The notes under the pieces: model-generated
What the model was told of the DNA's origin: nothing
What the model saw: only the letters and a program-made list of their open reading frames with translations
Database searches by the model: none
In this document: positions 13,490 to 26,549 of the stretch, one piece after another
How the letters are laid out: every line of letters starts with the position of its first letter
Position numbering within the stretch: position 1 is the stretch's first letter
Program-made: the position numbers and the translations under genes
NCBI RefSeq assembly: GCF_032854445.1
Contig: NC_088306.1
Coordinates: forward strand, 17,953,764-18,017,763
DNA from: Liolophura sinensis
Taxonomy: Eukaryota; Mollusca; Polyplacophora; Chitonida; Chitonidae
DNA: 64,000 nucleotides
Direction: 5' to 3'

Positions 13490-15720
13490 CATCAAACCTG
13501 ATTGCCCCATCATAATCCTCACTTATCCCACACAGGGTGCTGTCAGTGTTGGCCTTTACTCAACAACCTTCCCATACCTCCACAGAACCTTTTTCCCCAC
13601 TCTCACAATGTTTTTATCTCTACCCCTAACCGATAGCATTTACAATGACAGCTTTATTTTTTTTGCCAGCCCCACACCCTATAACGTGCTGGAGTATAAG
13701 GGCGCTGAAATACTGATTAACCCTTTCTCCCTGCTCACCCACCCTTGTCTCTCTACCCCAAAACTAGCAGCTTAAGAATTCAACAAATGTAATCCTCTTT
13801 TATCCTCATGGAGGATACTGAAATTCTGCTCACCCTTTTATCTTATTAACCCGTTGCCCCCTGTTCACAGCACCTTAATCACTCTACCCTCAACCTACAA
13901 TTTGTAGCTTAACAATTCCACAACAATAATGCTCTCTTAACCTTCCAGTGTCCCGAAACACATGTACTTATTAACCCATTGCCCCCTGTTCACAGCACCT
14001 TAATCACTCTACCCTCTAACCTAGCAACAATTCCACAACAATAATGCTCTGTGTGCTGAAATACATATTAACCCTTTCCCCTGTTCACAGCACCTTAATC
14101 ACTCTACCCTCAACCTACAATTTTGTAGCTAAACAATTCCACAACAATAATACTCTCTTAACCTTCCACAGTGCGCTGAAACACATGTACTTATTAACCC
14201 GTTGCCCCCTGTTCACAGCACCCTAATCACTCTACCCTCAACCTACAATTTGTAGCTTAACAATTCCACAACAATAATGCTCTCTTAACCTTCCAGTGTC
14301 CCGAAACACATGTACTTATTAACCCATTGCCCCCTGTTCACAGCTCCTTAATCACTCTACCCTCTAACCTAGCAACAATTCCACAACAATAATGCTCTGT
14401 GTGCTGAAGTACATATTAACCCTTTCCCCTGTTCACAGCACCCTAATCACTCTACCCTCAACCTACAATTTGTAGCTTAACAATTCCACAACAATAATGC
14501 TCTCTTAACCTTCCACAGTGCGCTGAAACACATGTACTTATTAACCCATTGCCCCCTGTTCACAGCACCCTAATCACTCTACTCCCAACCTACAATTTGT
14601 AGCTTAACAATTCCACAACAATAATGCTCTCTTAACCTTCCACAGTGTCCTGAAACACATGTACTTATTAACCCATTGCCCCCTGTTCACAGCTCCTTAA
14701 TCACTCTACCCTCTAACCTAGCAACAATTCCACAACAATAATGCTCTGTGTGCTGAAGTACATATTAACCCTTTCCCCTGTTCACAGCACCCTAATCACT
14801 CTACCCTCAACCTACAATTTGTAGCATAACAATTCCACAACAATAATGCTCTCTTTTCCTTCCACAGTGCGCTGAAACACATGTACTTATTAACCCATTG
14901 CCCCCTGTTCGCAGCACCCTAATCACTCTACCCTCAACCTACAATTTGTAGCTTAACAATTCCATAACAATAATGCTCTCTTAACCTTCCACAGTGCGCT
15001 GAGACACATGTACTTATTAACCCGTTGCCCCCTGTTCACAGCACACTAATCACTCTACTCCCAACCTACAATTTGTAGCTTAACAATTCCACAACAATAA
15101 TGCTCTCTTTACCTTCCACAGTGTCCTGAAACACATGTACTTATTAACCCGTTGCCCCCTGTTCACAGCACACTAATCACTCTACCCCAAACCTAGCAAC
15201 AATTCCACAACAATAATGCTCTGTGTGCTGAAATACTTATTAACCCTTTCCCCAGCTCACAGCTCCCTTATCTCTCTACCCCTAACCTAGCAGCATAAGA
15301 ATTTTACAACAACAATCCCTTTACCATCATACAAGGTGCTAAAATACTTATTAACCCCTTCCCCCCTTCACAGCACCCTAATCACTCTACCCCCAACCTA
15401 GCAGCTTCACAATTCCATAACAATAATGCTCTCTTCACCTCACACAGAGTGCTGAAATACTTATTAACCCTTTCCCCTGCTCACAGCTCCCTTATCTCCC
15501 TACCCCTAACCTAGCAGCATAAGAATTCTACAACTATAATCTTCTTGCCATTACACAAGGTGCTGAAATACTGTTTAACCCTTTAATACCCTCACAGAGG
15601 GTGCTGAAATGCCTACATCTTGATCTATCCCTAACCTAGCAACTCAATAACCATAATCTCCCCTTACTTTCATTCACACAGGGTGCTGAAATTCTCATTA
15701 ACCCTTCCGCCATGCTCATA
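13490..15720. repeat. Long tandem array of about 125-bp and 95-bp units
   Basis: The phrase CCTGTTCACAGC recurs at 13861, 13986, 14081, 14209, 14334, 14429, 14556, 14683, 14778, 14905, 15032 and 15159. Spacings are about 125-128 bp, broken by 95-bp short units that carry an internal deletion. Three consecutive spacings (128+125+95, 127+127+95) form a higher-order unit near 348 bp. Copies on both flanks are more diverged, so the edges are approximate. Confidence 0.9.
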
Positions 15721-17650
15721 GCATCCCGATCGCTGTACCCTCAAGCCAGATTTTATCAGGATATACCTCCCCCAAACCAATCCTAACTCTTTACACAAAG
15801 ACTCGAGTTCAGAAATCTACATCAATAATCATCTCTTATCCTCGTACAGTGTTTTGTCAGGCACATAAAAGCAAGCTTGATTAGGTTTACGTTCAATGAA
15901 AAGACAACTATGGCTGAAATCTACACACCTTGAGATATCAAATGATAGAATAAATGTATTTCTTTTAATTTGTGTTTTTGTTCTTAAAACTGAACAGGAA
16001 TTTTGACTCAGACAAGGTGTGAAGTCCACAGTGTAACAAATAAGGGATTACTGGTACATGTATTGATTTCATTATCATATATTCCTCCAGCATGAAAATT
16101 CAATGTCATGGTTTTAGGGAATCAATACACAAACTATGTCAGGGTAATACAGTAAGCAATACAGTGTCAGCTATATGAGTGATGCACCTATCATACCAAA
16201 ATAGCATTTTCTAATAAATGCTATATAATCTATACTGGGGAAAAAATCAAGAGAGAAGAACTGAAACATCTCCTGGCATTTTTCACGAAAAATTTGTCAA
16301 AAATGACAACTCCTTTTGACTGTAAACTCACAAACATGGACAGAGATACATTATAGTTTTGAGGTCACGTCATTAAGACCACAGAGTAACGCCCTGACGC
16401 AAAATGACAGGGCCACTTTTCGACATCTCTTATCCTCCAAGAGTTCGGCACAGTAGGGCTACTTGCCTATCTTTTAACCTGGGAGAGATCGTGTTAAGGT
16501 CTAAGTACTGGCAGATCATCATTATTTTTGCAATACTGAGAAATCAAACCCACCCAAGGGACATAATTCAGAAGATTAATCTAATCCGTGTAAATTAGTT
16601 TTCTATGTTCTATATACCACCTCATGTTAAAACTACCAGACTGGCCCTACCATGCCGTAAAACGACGATGTCAAGTCACAAAGGGACATCACTGTGCCGT
16701 CCTAACGTCGTATCTCGGAACCAGCGTATTAAATCTAGAGCACCCTTTAGCTTGGTCACTCCTTGACAATTCCATTTCTTTGGGACACAGTCACTAGTTG
16801 GTTTGGAAAAAAACCACTTAAGCCTCCCTTAGGGGAATTTAATCTGCATATATTCATTTAGGAAGAGTTTGCACAGTCAAGTGATCATTACTACTAAAAG
16901 CTCCAAAATTGAGTACACACTGAATACTGTCTCAGTCAATCAGGGGCTTGTTTGGACTAAGGGTTGTCCTTCCTGACCTTGTGAAGGTCAAATCAGCGGG
17001 TCTCGTGAAAATGGGGTAACAGCTTGAAAAGTCAGGATAAAGAACATAACCATGGTAATCTGTCTAAGGATAAAGCCCAAACTGTCAAAACCAATACAAC
17101 TCAGGGACAGCATTTTGAGCCAAGGCAGTAGCCAGTTTTATTGTTTTATAGCTCAGTGACAGGACACACATGCGAGACGGGACCTCGTATGGTTGATTCC
17201 CTACGTCCCATTTGTGCATCAAACCAAGACAGTGACAATCACTTTGGTATCATTTTATTCCTGCTTTATTCGCCACTAGCTCGGAGGCTTGGACAAGAGC
17301 CAGAAAGAGTTCTGTTAGACCACCATTAGCTGGGGAAGAAAGCCGCGCCAAGTGCTCAATGGATATCAGTCTCACTCTGGCTAAAGGATTAACTGGTGTT
17401 TGACTATTGTCTGTCCTTCCCGCATAACCATGTGGTATCTAACAACTGGTTATCAAGCCTAACTTTCATACCAATATATTCGACGTCATTAGGTTCTGGT
17501 ACGTGGGGAAATTGGGATCGGGGAGGGAATCAATGGACACCCATTGTCTGTGTCTGTCTACGACAGAACCTTTCCAATACTAGATCAGACACACTTTTCC
17601 TCAGGGAAAAGGGAAAGACCTTAAAAAAAAAGAAAAAGAAAAACCCATAT

Positions 17651-18017
17651 CTTGGGAGAATCGCGAGTACAATTATAGCAATCTTTATGCAAATGCTGTA
17701 AACAAAGTCAGTAACAGCTATAAGATTGTTTACATTTACAACATCCTCACTGACTTTCACCAATTCTATGTTATTCAGTTCAGCTTGCTGCAAAGACTTC
17801 ATCACTTTCACATTAAAGCAAATTAAAAACCTCCATTCCACTACTAGACAAGGGGACTATTCTGCAAAGCTATTTCTAGCTTGAGACAAACTCTGAAGGG
17901 CACAAACATCATAGGAGAACCGCGAGTACAATTATAGCAATGCTGAAATTAACATTTACTTTTACAACATCTGCCGTCACTTTTACCACTTCCATGTTTT
18001 ATCAGTTCAATTTGCAG
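17651..18017. repeat. Local direct duplication, about 260 bp apart
   Basis: CGCGAGTACAATTATAGCAA and the following ACAACATC...TATTCAGTTCA-like blocks occur at about 17651-17795 and again at about 17911-18017, diverged. Confidence 0.65.
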
Positions 18018-18835
18018 GTACTGTAGACTAAATGACCTATAAAATAAAACAATGACCCATGGCTGCTTTCCAATAAGTTTTTAATTCCTTAATTGTCCAA
18101 GGATTTTATATTACCATCTCAAAATAACTCAAAAGCCAGACAAAGATTCTATCTTGTATCAGTGCCAAAGACTTGCTGCCATACTATATTCTAATCAATG
18201 GAAAAGTAGAAGCTGAATGCCAAGTGCCAATTATGTGCATGCCCTGCAATTCTAGGAGCCTACATGCAGCAGTTACTCAGATCACACAAAAAAATGACAG
18301 GCTGCGGACAGAAAACCACACCCGGCAAGCTACACATCATTATGGCAAATCTTCATAAAGAATTTGTAAACTAAGCACTAAACAATAGTTTTTACAGCAT
18401 GTGGAACCTGGTCGATTTGAATTGTCAGAAAATGATAACATTTGCTAATTAAAGCAAGCATTCTTAAAGGTCAGTGTCAAAGATTTCTACATGTTTTAAA
18501 AATGCAATTGTATACACAGTACTGGCTCGTGTACTACTAACGTGAGCATTTTGACAAGGTTATCCTCTTTAATGAGACTTTTCATTCCGACCTTGAACAC
18601 AACGTTAAACAACAATGAAGTAACTGTACACCTAAAGCTATATGTACATGGCAAACACACAGCCCATGCAGGCTTAGAACAAATGTGAAAATGAGTGGCA
18701 ATGTCAACATCGGCCCTTTCCCAAATCCTTGTTTTAATTTGCATGCATTTACTCTGAATGCTTATTTTTTTTTAACATCATTTGGCACTAGTCTACTTCA
18801 TAAAGGGAATAGCTGAGCGGAAGTCAACTGAAACG

Positions 18836-19029
18836 CTCAGCTTATAAAAATGTATTCAAAGTTATTATAAACAGATGTATCAATAGAATAAATATGACTC
18901 TCAGCTTATAAAAATGTATTCGAAGTTATTATAAACAGATGTATCAATAGAATAAATATGACTCTCAGCTTATAAAAATGTATTCAAAGTTATTATAAAC
19001 AGATGTATCAATAGAATAAACATGACTGC
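18836..19029. repeat. 64-bp direct repeat, 3 copies
   Basis: Three almost identical copies begin with CTCAGCTTATAAAAATG; CTTATA falls at 18841, 18905 and 18969. The near identity suggests recent amplification. Confidence 0.9.
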
Positions 19030-19110
19030 TGCAATATGCGAGAATGAACCACACGGCAACAACCACATGCATGCTGGATGATGCACTCTGATAGTCATGC
19101 ATTCAACACT

Positions 19111-19166
19111 TATTATTTCATTATTTATTTATTTCATTGGTGTTTTATGCTGTACTCAAGAATATT
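19111..19166 (-). mobile_element. 5'-truncated SINE copy (56 bp) with TSD
   Basis: Only the 3' tail and about 30 bp of body remain. Flanks CATGCATTCAACAC (19096-19109) and CATGCATTCAATAC (19167-19180) form a target-site duplication, so this is a genuine short insertion and not a decayed remnant. Confidence 0.85.
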
Positions 19167-19242
19167 CATGCATTCAATACCTCATACCAGCTTAACATAG
19201 AGAAAAGATGCAAACAACTAGGTTGGCAACTTGAAATTTTAT

Positions 19243-19362
19243 GGCTACATTTTGAAAGGGATGGACATGGCAATCATTTTGAAAGGGATGATCATGGCTA
19301 TCATTTTGAAAGGGATGATCATGGCTATCATGTTGAAAGGGATGATCATGGCTATCATTTTA
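19243..19362. repeat. 27-bp minisatellite, about 4.5 copies
   Basis: The unit contains TTTTGAAAGGGATGATCATGG. Its length is a multiple of three and lacks stops in two frames, creating spurious peptides such as HFERDDHGY. Confidence 0.9.
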
Positions 19363-20925
19363 CCTGGAACCGCTGACTTACACACGCAATGTCACATGTG
19401 CAAGGAACTGTTTACAAGCTCAGAACATGTGGTTTGTTCAGCTGAAGGATGGTTGTCTGTGGAAAGGAACACTTGTATAACAAGGGTATTTAGATAAAAG
19501 CATGGAAACTTGCCAGTACTTAACAGAGCAGAGATATTGTAATGAGAGGATATACAAATGCCACTCAGATTCTAGCCGATGACATGTATTACGCATTGCA
19601 ATCTATTCATCCCTCAGACACTGTCCAGGATCCTGCTAAAGTGGTTTTCTCAACCCAACACAATGGCCCGACCAAAGAGGGTGGGAGTTCAAATCCAGCT
19701 CTTACTGCTTTAGCTGTGACTTCAAATCAAGAGTTTTGTCCGTAATCTAACAAAGGGATGGTGGTTTGCTAGAAGCACTTCCGTTTCCAGCCCCTATAAA
19801 ACTGACCACCATCATAATGATGAAAAATTGTCAATGGTACAAAAAATCAATTAATCTTGAAACAGACAAATAATCAATTAATCTTGAAACAGACAGCTTT
19901 AGGCTTATGAACAAGTCATTTTTCTGGACGAACTAATATAATGTTCAGGAGACATCTGAACACCAAACACAAGCAGAAGGGCAACTTAATATGAAAGGGC
20001 ACGCAGTAAGATGGAGTATAAGGGGGGGGTGGGGAGGGGCTCACTGTAGAGGGGTCAGGTCTTGGTCAGTGGTACAAGCTTCAACATCATGTCAGTTACA
20101 CAACCAATTAACTAATCTAGCCCCCTTAACCTGGTACCAAATCAGCTCTTGGGGGAAAAGATTGCATTGTGGTCCACAGGATATTGACACTCAGGGTGTG
20201 GACAAAGCCTAATGTCCAGCAACTGATTACCGTGTAATTGGCACAGGGGGCTTCACCTCTCAGGAGGATCAACCAGGGGGTATCAGTCCAAGAGGCTGGG
20301 GTCAGAGAGACCTTGTAACTCTGTAGCACTCTCCCTCTCTCTTCTAGTCCCGTCTAAACAAGGAAATTATTATTATCATCTCCTCAGTGGAAGATTAAAC
20401 AGATGACAGATTATCCCATTAGACTCCTGACATCACTTTCGTCTGCTCATTCCCCAGCAGAAAGGCTATTCAGACAGCTGGCTGCCCAATCCTACCACCC
20501 ACCCCCCCCCCCCTTCCCACCTCGACACACACACATTACATCTCCCTGGTTCCAGGTTACTGTCTCATGAGCTATCTGCACCATACCTACACAAGCCTAC
20601 ATCACAGCTACAGCCAAGGCTGTCAGGACCGCAAAGGTCCAGCACAGCTTATACTCAAGGTCATTTATCAACCTTACAGATATACATGTATACCAGCTGA
20701 AAACTTCCAACTCTTGAGAAAAATTGCACCAGACTTACAAAACAGATGCTGTCTAGGTATGCAGACTTGCCAGTAAAATAACTGCAATGGTATTTGAAGG
20801 TGTTAGACATTTGCCTGCACATGTGACTGCACTTCCTATACTTACATGTATATCAGTCTCTCACAGAGATCTAGCACAGTTAAGCTTACAATATCAACCT
20901 AATAATTTATCATCATGTACAATAA

Positions 20926-21085
20926 GGTTTATTTATTTATTTACCTCGCTGTTGTTTAATGCCATACTCAACAATTTTTCAATTATCATTGGCAATCAGC
21001 TTTATATTTATGGGTGGAGCAAACTGTGTGTCCAAGATAAACCACGAACCTTCGGCATGTTAATGACAAACTCTCCCACAGGTAT
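20926..21085 (-). mobile_element. SINE-related copy, variant body
   Basis: TTTATTTATTTATTT is followed by TTGTTTAATGCCATACTCAAC and then a body with CAGCTTTATA and TTATGGGTGGAG. This is a related but distinct variant of the SINE tail and body, next to the 23-bp array. Confidence 0.6.
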
Positions 21086-21104
21086 TAATGAAACATGAAC
21101 ATTC

Positions 21105-22345
21105 AACATCTCTACATGTATGGGCAACAGGTAACCAAACGTATGGTTGACAAGTAACCAAATGCAAGGTTGACAAGTAACCAAATGCACAGTTGACAAG
21201 AGCCAAAGGTGTGATTAACAGGTCATCAAATGTATGGTCAACAGGTATCCAAATGTATGGTCGACAAGTAACCAAATGTATGTTCAACAGGTAATCAAAT
21301 GTAGGGTCGACAGGTAACCAAATGTATGGTCGACAAGTAATCAAATGTAGGGTCGACAGGTAACCAAATGTATAGCTGACAAGAAACAAAAGGTATCATT
21401 GCCAAGTAACCAAAGGTATGGTACACATTTAACCCAGCGTATGGTCAAAAAGTAACCAAATGTATTTATTTATTTATTTGGTTGGTGTTTTACGCCGTAC
21501 TCAAGAATATTTCACTTATACGACGGCGGCCAGCATTATGGTCGGTGGAAACTGGGCAGAGCCCGGAGGAAATTCACGACCATCCGCAGGTTGCTGACAG
21601 ACCTTCCCACTTATGGCCGGAGAGGAAGCCAGCATGATCTGGACTTGAACTCACAGCGACCGCATTGGTGAGAGACTCATGGGTCATTATGCTGCGCTAG
21701 CGCGCCAACCAACTGAGCCACAGAGGCTCCATAATCAAATGTATGGTTGTCAAGTAACCAAATGTATGGTTGACAAGAAACCAAATGTATGGTTGACAAG
21801 AAACCAAATGTATGGCTGACAAGAAACCAAATGTATGGCTGACAAGAAAGTAAAGCTGTGGCTGACAAGTAATCGAATGTATGGTTGGCCAGAAACCAAA
21901 GGTGTGGTTGACAAGTAACCAAAGGTGTGGTTAACAAGTAACTAAAAGCATGGTTGACAGGTAACCAAATGTATGGTAGGCAAGTAAACCAAATGTATGG
22001 TGCACATGTACCCAAACATATGGTCGACGAGTAACCAAACATATGGTTGCCAAGAAAGCAAACATGATTGACAAGTAACCAAAGGTATCGTCAAGAGGTA
22101 ACCAAAAGTATGGTCAACAAGTAACCAAAAGTATGGTCGACAAGTAACCAAAAGTATGGTCGATAAGTAACCAAAAGTATGGTCGAAAAGTAACCAAAAG
22201 TATGGTCAACACGTAACCAAAAGTGTGGTCGACAAGTAACCAAAAGTATACAAGTAACCAAAAGTATGGTCAACAAGTATCCAAAAGTATGGTCGACAAG
22301 TAATTGAATGTAAGGTTGACGAGTAACTGAATGTAAGGTTGACGA
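21105..22345. repeat. 23-bp minisatellite, about 40 copies, split by a SINE
   Basis: Units resemble AAGTAACCAAATGTATGGTCG and step by about 23 bp (for example 22098, 22121, 22144). The array is interrupted at 21465-21730 by a full-length SINE and continues on the other side. Minus-strand frames across it are repeat artefacts. Confidence 0.92.
21465..21730 (-). mobile_element. Full-length tRNA-derived SINE inserted in the 23-bp array
   Basis: On the minus strand it reads a tRNA-like head with A-box TGGCTCAGTTGG (plus coordinates 21709-21720) and B-box GTTCAAGTCC (21641-21650), a conserved central body, and a TAAA-rich 3' tail (plus strand TTTATTTATTT at 21465). The flanks GTAACCAAATGTA (21452-21464) and ATAATCAAATGTA (21731-21743) look like a target-site duplication of the minisatellite unit. 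It is non-autonomous and would need LINE machinery. Confidence 0.88.
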
Positions 22346-22821
22346 GTAACTGAATGTATATCTGTATGTTGGTATGCAAGTGTCAATTTCACACCTAAAT
22401 AACTGAATGATCTGGATCTGAGTCTGCAACCTCACTGGTTCAGTGCACACGGCTTCGTTAAAATTCTGTTAGTTTCATAATCCATGGCTTTCTTCATAGT
22501 GGCTGATGTAATTCTTGTGGATAGAAATTTGTTAAAACTTCACCCATCAATCACACCCTGGGGACACAGCAGTAATCAAGCCTGAGAAAAGGCGCATGTC
22601 AAGTAATCATAAGGTGTTAGATAATACATCAATATTATTCTCAAGGCGTTGACTGATTGACAGACAGATCGATTAAGGTTAAAACATAAATCCCCTTCCG
22701 AACAAAAATTAATTCATCAAAATTGCAACGGATTGTGTATTCGTAAACCACAAGTAGCAAAGTACAGGAGTGGGTCATAAATGTGGGTAAAATGTATAGG
22801 ATGCAGCAGATCTTTGAACAC

Positions 22822-22930
22822 CATATACATTAAACCACAACTTCATTGTATACATTAAACCACAACTTCATCGTATGCATTAAACCACAACTTCATCGTA
22901 TGCATTAAACCACAACTGCACCATATACAT
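22822..22930. repeat. 25-bp tandem repeat, about 4 copies
   Basis: The unit contains ATTAAACCACAACTTCATCG; steps of 25 bp are seen from 22831 to 22856 and onward. The last copy is diverged. Confidence 0.88.
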
Positions 22931-25139
22931 CAAAAATCACAAACACAAACTTTCAAACAAAACAATGCAGGATCTTCTGAAAGTCTTTGAAAAGTCTCAA
23001 ACTTGTAAAATGCACCGGTCATTATTTAATATACTTATCATTTTTAAACTACAGCACCACTTGAAATATACTCTTTCCACCCCAATATGTTAATTTATCA
23101 TTACTTATCCAGGTCACATTACAAGGAAGTACATGAAATCTGAATTATATTTACTGTGGTTAACTGACTAATAAATCCATGGAAATAAAAGAAACTCAAA
23201 CTTTTACTTGCGGAATACGCACACATAACATCTTATCTCATAGCAAAAGTTCTTTAGCATAGGCACCTTTCTTTACCTCCATGACTAGAGAGGCTCAAAA
23301 TGCAGACAGAATGCAGCTGTCATCAGTTGGTATGGTTTAAGCATGTCTACATGGTGCCATTGCTAAGTCCTTGTTACCACTCCACACTTCTCCTGCTGAT
23401 ATCATCAGGCCATTCTAAATGAAGCATAATTAGGGATACATGTAGAGTGAATATATGTACCTGTGCCTATAACAGAATTTCTAAGCTCCTGTATAATGAC
23501 TGATAACAGTTTGCAGTGTAAAAAAGTAAGTTCATAAAAAGAAAGACTTTGTAATAGAGATTTTTAACAAAATCCATTTTTTTAAACCAAATAATGGGTC
23601 GAAGAGATGAACTTGACTAAGTGTAAATAAACCGCATCAAAAGAATTTGCTATCTAAACCCTAGGTCTCTGAGGTCTTTGAATTTAATTTCGGCTTTTTC
23701 AGAAGAATTCCATTTTAACTAAAAGTAATTTGGCACATCGTGTATGCACTTGGGGGGTTGATATTATAGAGTGATATGTTTGACTTTCTTTCTCTACCCA
23801 TAATTCATTTCTTTGCACTTTTGGACCAATGGGGCTGCAGTTTATCATTCAATTCCAAACTGCCAGAGGCAAATTCACTAACTTCTACGCAATAAAAACA
23901 ACTTCTCTGCACAGAAAGCACAGCAAGAAACTGGAGAAATATGATGTTTAAATAAGCGAGACTGTACAGGCACAAGATCCAAGCCTTTCCATTGAGAAGC
24001 TTTCAAAACTTTCAAAGAATCGATATCAGAGATACACGACAGCAAACACAGGCGAATAGGGCAAAAACTGGTTTCGTTTACTTTCAAATTTGTGTGGCAG
24101 TTTAATTAGTTACTGGCGTAAATGGCGGTGCCTTTTTCTGTCTTCTTTGCTTATTACACCACCGAGGAAGTTTGATCAAGACTCCATCAACAGAGTATGA
24201 TGCCATACTACAACCTCCGCATATTGATTTCCAAATCATTTTCTCGTCAAGAGTGTAAAAAAAACAGCACTCTGAATTACAATATGGCATGACCTTCCAC
24301 CCCTAGCCCCCAGTATGGTCTTGCCTTACTTGTTCTGGAGAAATTGCCTCCTTCGAAAGTTCCTAAAGATAAAACCAACTAGTTAAGCCAACACTTTATA
24401 TTCTAGAACTGTGTTTTACTGTATGTTGCCATTTTCAGAACGTCTGCTGCTGTGAACAGATTGCTCTAATATCAACCTACAATATAACAGTACTACAGCC
24501 AAGAAAAAACGTCCAGAGATCATAACAGATCATAAAGACAATTACTGCCAGTATGCAGACATTGTACTTAGGGTTACAATGAGAACACAAAGTCCATCAA
24601 CATCAATATATAAGACAAAAAAAAAAAACAATATATGGCATGATTGCATAATCTCTGAGCTGTTCCTCCATATGTCTTCCAAAAAAAAAAAGGTGGATTT
24701 GAACGCAATATTGTCTTGGTAGTTTGGAAGTTAATGGTATGAAATGTTCCCTGTTTTTAGTTGTGTGTGGGTTTGCTAGCTGCTGAATGTCCAGGGGAAA
24801 AAGTTCATTCTAAATTGACTGTACATGTATTTCCTTCTGTAAGTAAAAATATTTATGGCATCAATGTTCTCATTATCAAGAAAAAATGGGGTACAAAAAT
24901 ACTGCTTAAGAATGCGATCATCATTTAAATAAAACATGAATCAACTGGATACTGTCAAATCTCAACAAAACCCACATCAACCAGTTAAACTTGTCCAAAC
25001 TTGACAATAATGAATATCCTTCTGGACTTGAATGGAAGTCTGGAAAATCTTGTTGAAAGAGTAAAACTACAGGTTCTAGGAGAAGTTCAGAATGTAACAA
25101 CATGAAGCCAGTACAATTCAAACCCAGGGCGATTTAACT

Positions 25140-25500
25140 CACCCTTCCCAGCCCCCTCCCCCGGCCCCCTTGTGTGCTATTCAATTTAATTTACGCAACT
25201 TCCGCCGAGAAGAAGAAGACTGCAAAAAGCAACAAAAAAGCCTGTTGTCTCCGAGAAAAGGCTAAGAAGTTTCTCAACGTTGGAATTAATTCAGACAGGA
25301 TCGGCGATCACTTAGCCTGAAAAGATATTTGTTGGTGGCCATCTTGAAGACAGGGTTAATTTCTCCTGTTGAACAGGCCATAACACACGTGGACAAACTT
25401 AATTATTCCAGATCATGAAGAAAGAAAATCGCAGAGCCCTGGCGAGCGCTTCTGACAGGTCGTTGCTGACATGACCACTCGTTTCGATCGATACATCATT
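25140..25500. other. CpG-richer unique segment near the 3' end of receptor A intron 1
   Basis: Unlike its flanks, this stretch is not repetitive and contains several CpG-containing words, for example around 25200-25320 and 25430-25490. It has no coding signature. It is a candidate conserved non-coding element by composition only. Confidence 0.2.
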
Positions 25501-26549
25501 AACACCAACAACAGCCCCACTTAAACTGCCTAGAATACAACTCTACCTATAGCCGTAGAGTTTCAATGCAACCTCTTTGAATTGCTTCCTATGCAATACT
25601 CAATATATGCACGATTATAAAATTGATAAATCGAGTTCCTTTAAAGTGAGATTTCGTCCAAAATTGTATACATGTCTTTCATCCAATAAATTATTTTTGC
25701 GGATTACATCAATGTACACAGAAAATTAGACATTAGAAAAAATATTCCAAAAAGATTGGTTGGAACAGTTTTAATATCGTGTATATATTAGAAATTCAAC
25801 CTGTTATATGAAACTTAGAGGAACATGTATGAACAGAGAGGAAAGAATACTCCTAAAAAAATCATTTGGATAAAAGTTATTCTCTTATTCAAATAAGAGA
25901 GATTGACAGACAAATTTGGATCAATTTGACTTTGGGTTGTGCATATAATTTCCAAAAACATAAGTGCACATAAGTCCAAATCTTTTCCTTTTTTTTTTCC
26001 CCCACACCTGATGAAGTAAGGAAGCCTGGAAACAAGAGTTCTTAATTACGCAGCCTACTGCAGCTTTCTCGGAAGTTGACAAGTACCCTTGATTGGCCAT
26101 CTTACTTTTATTAAGCTTGTCTTCATCCCTGCTCGTTGGTACCCAATGGCACCACTCTTGGGGCGAGGAAGCTCTATCATGTCCGCATAAAGAAGGGTGT
26201 TAAATGTTTACAGTGTGTCCAAGTGAGCAGTATAAGGGGAGCTGAGTGGGTTAAGTACAATCTTGTTCTGACCACAATGATGCTAGGAGAAGACACTGGG
26301 CTGTAAGTGGGCTGACTTCCTGTATCACAGCCCAGATAATGTCCTCGTGCAGACAAGCTTCTCAAAAGATCTTCTCGCCACAGGAACATTTAAGCAAAGT
26401 TAAGTCGGTGGAAAATTATCCCAGACCAACCGCAGCACTATGTGCTGTTTTCCCGCTGGTGCTAATTAAATGGGGATATTCGGGGCAGGTCAACGTCCAA
26501 TTTGTCTTCCATTCAACTAATGTTCTTTTTCCCCTTTTTCTCGTTTCAG

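Larger units (their letters stand above)
378..26549 (+). other. Intron 1 of 5-HT2-like receptor A (26,172 bp)
   Basis: It starts with GTAAGT and ends with a long pyrimidine tract and TTTCAG. The splice joins phase 1 to phase 1 and restores an uninterrupted GPCR frame. I see no other gene inside. It holds minisatellites (2142-3199, 10497-11150, 13490-15720, 18836-19029, 19243-19362, 21105-22345, 22822-22930), SINE-related copies, dispersed repeats, homopolymer runs and a few CpG-richer segments (1310-1640, 11540-12330, 25140-25500). Stretches not named elsewhere, such as 3200-9440, 16000-18800 and 22950-25100, look like plain AT-rich non-coding DNA with poly-A/T and poly-C tracts. Confidence 0.85.

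Noticed and set aside
19137-19497. Frames with HFERDDHGY repeats
   Set aside because: Product of the 27-bp array; no start context or conserved flank.
21641-21720. Functional tRNA gene on the minus strand
   Set aside because: A and B boxes belong to the SINE head; no complete cloverleaf with paired acceptor stem was seen.
21060-22450. Several minus-strand frames with TFGYLL/HLVTCQPY-type repeats
   Set aside because: They read through the 23-bp minisatellite and switch frame with each unit; one also crosses the SINE.
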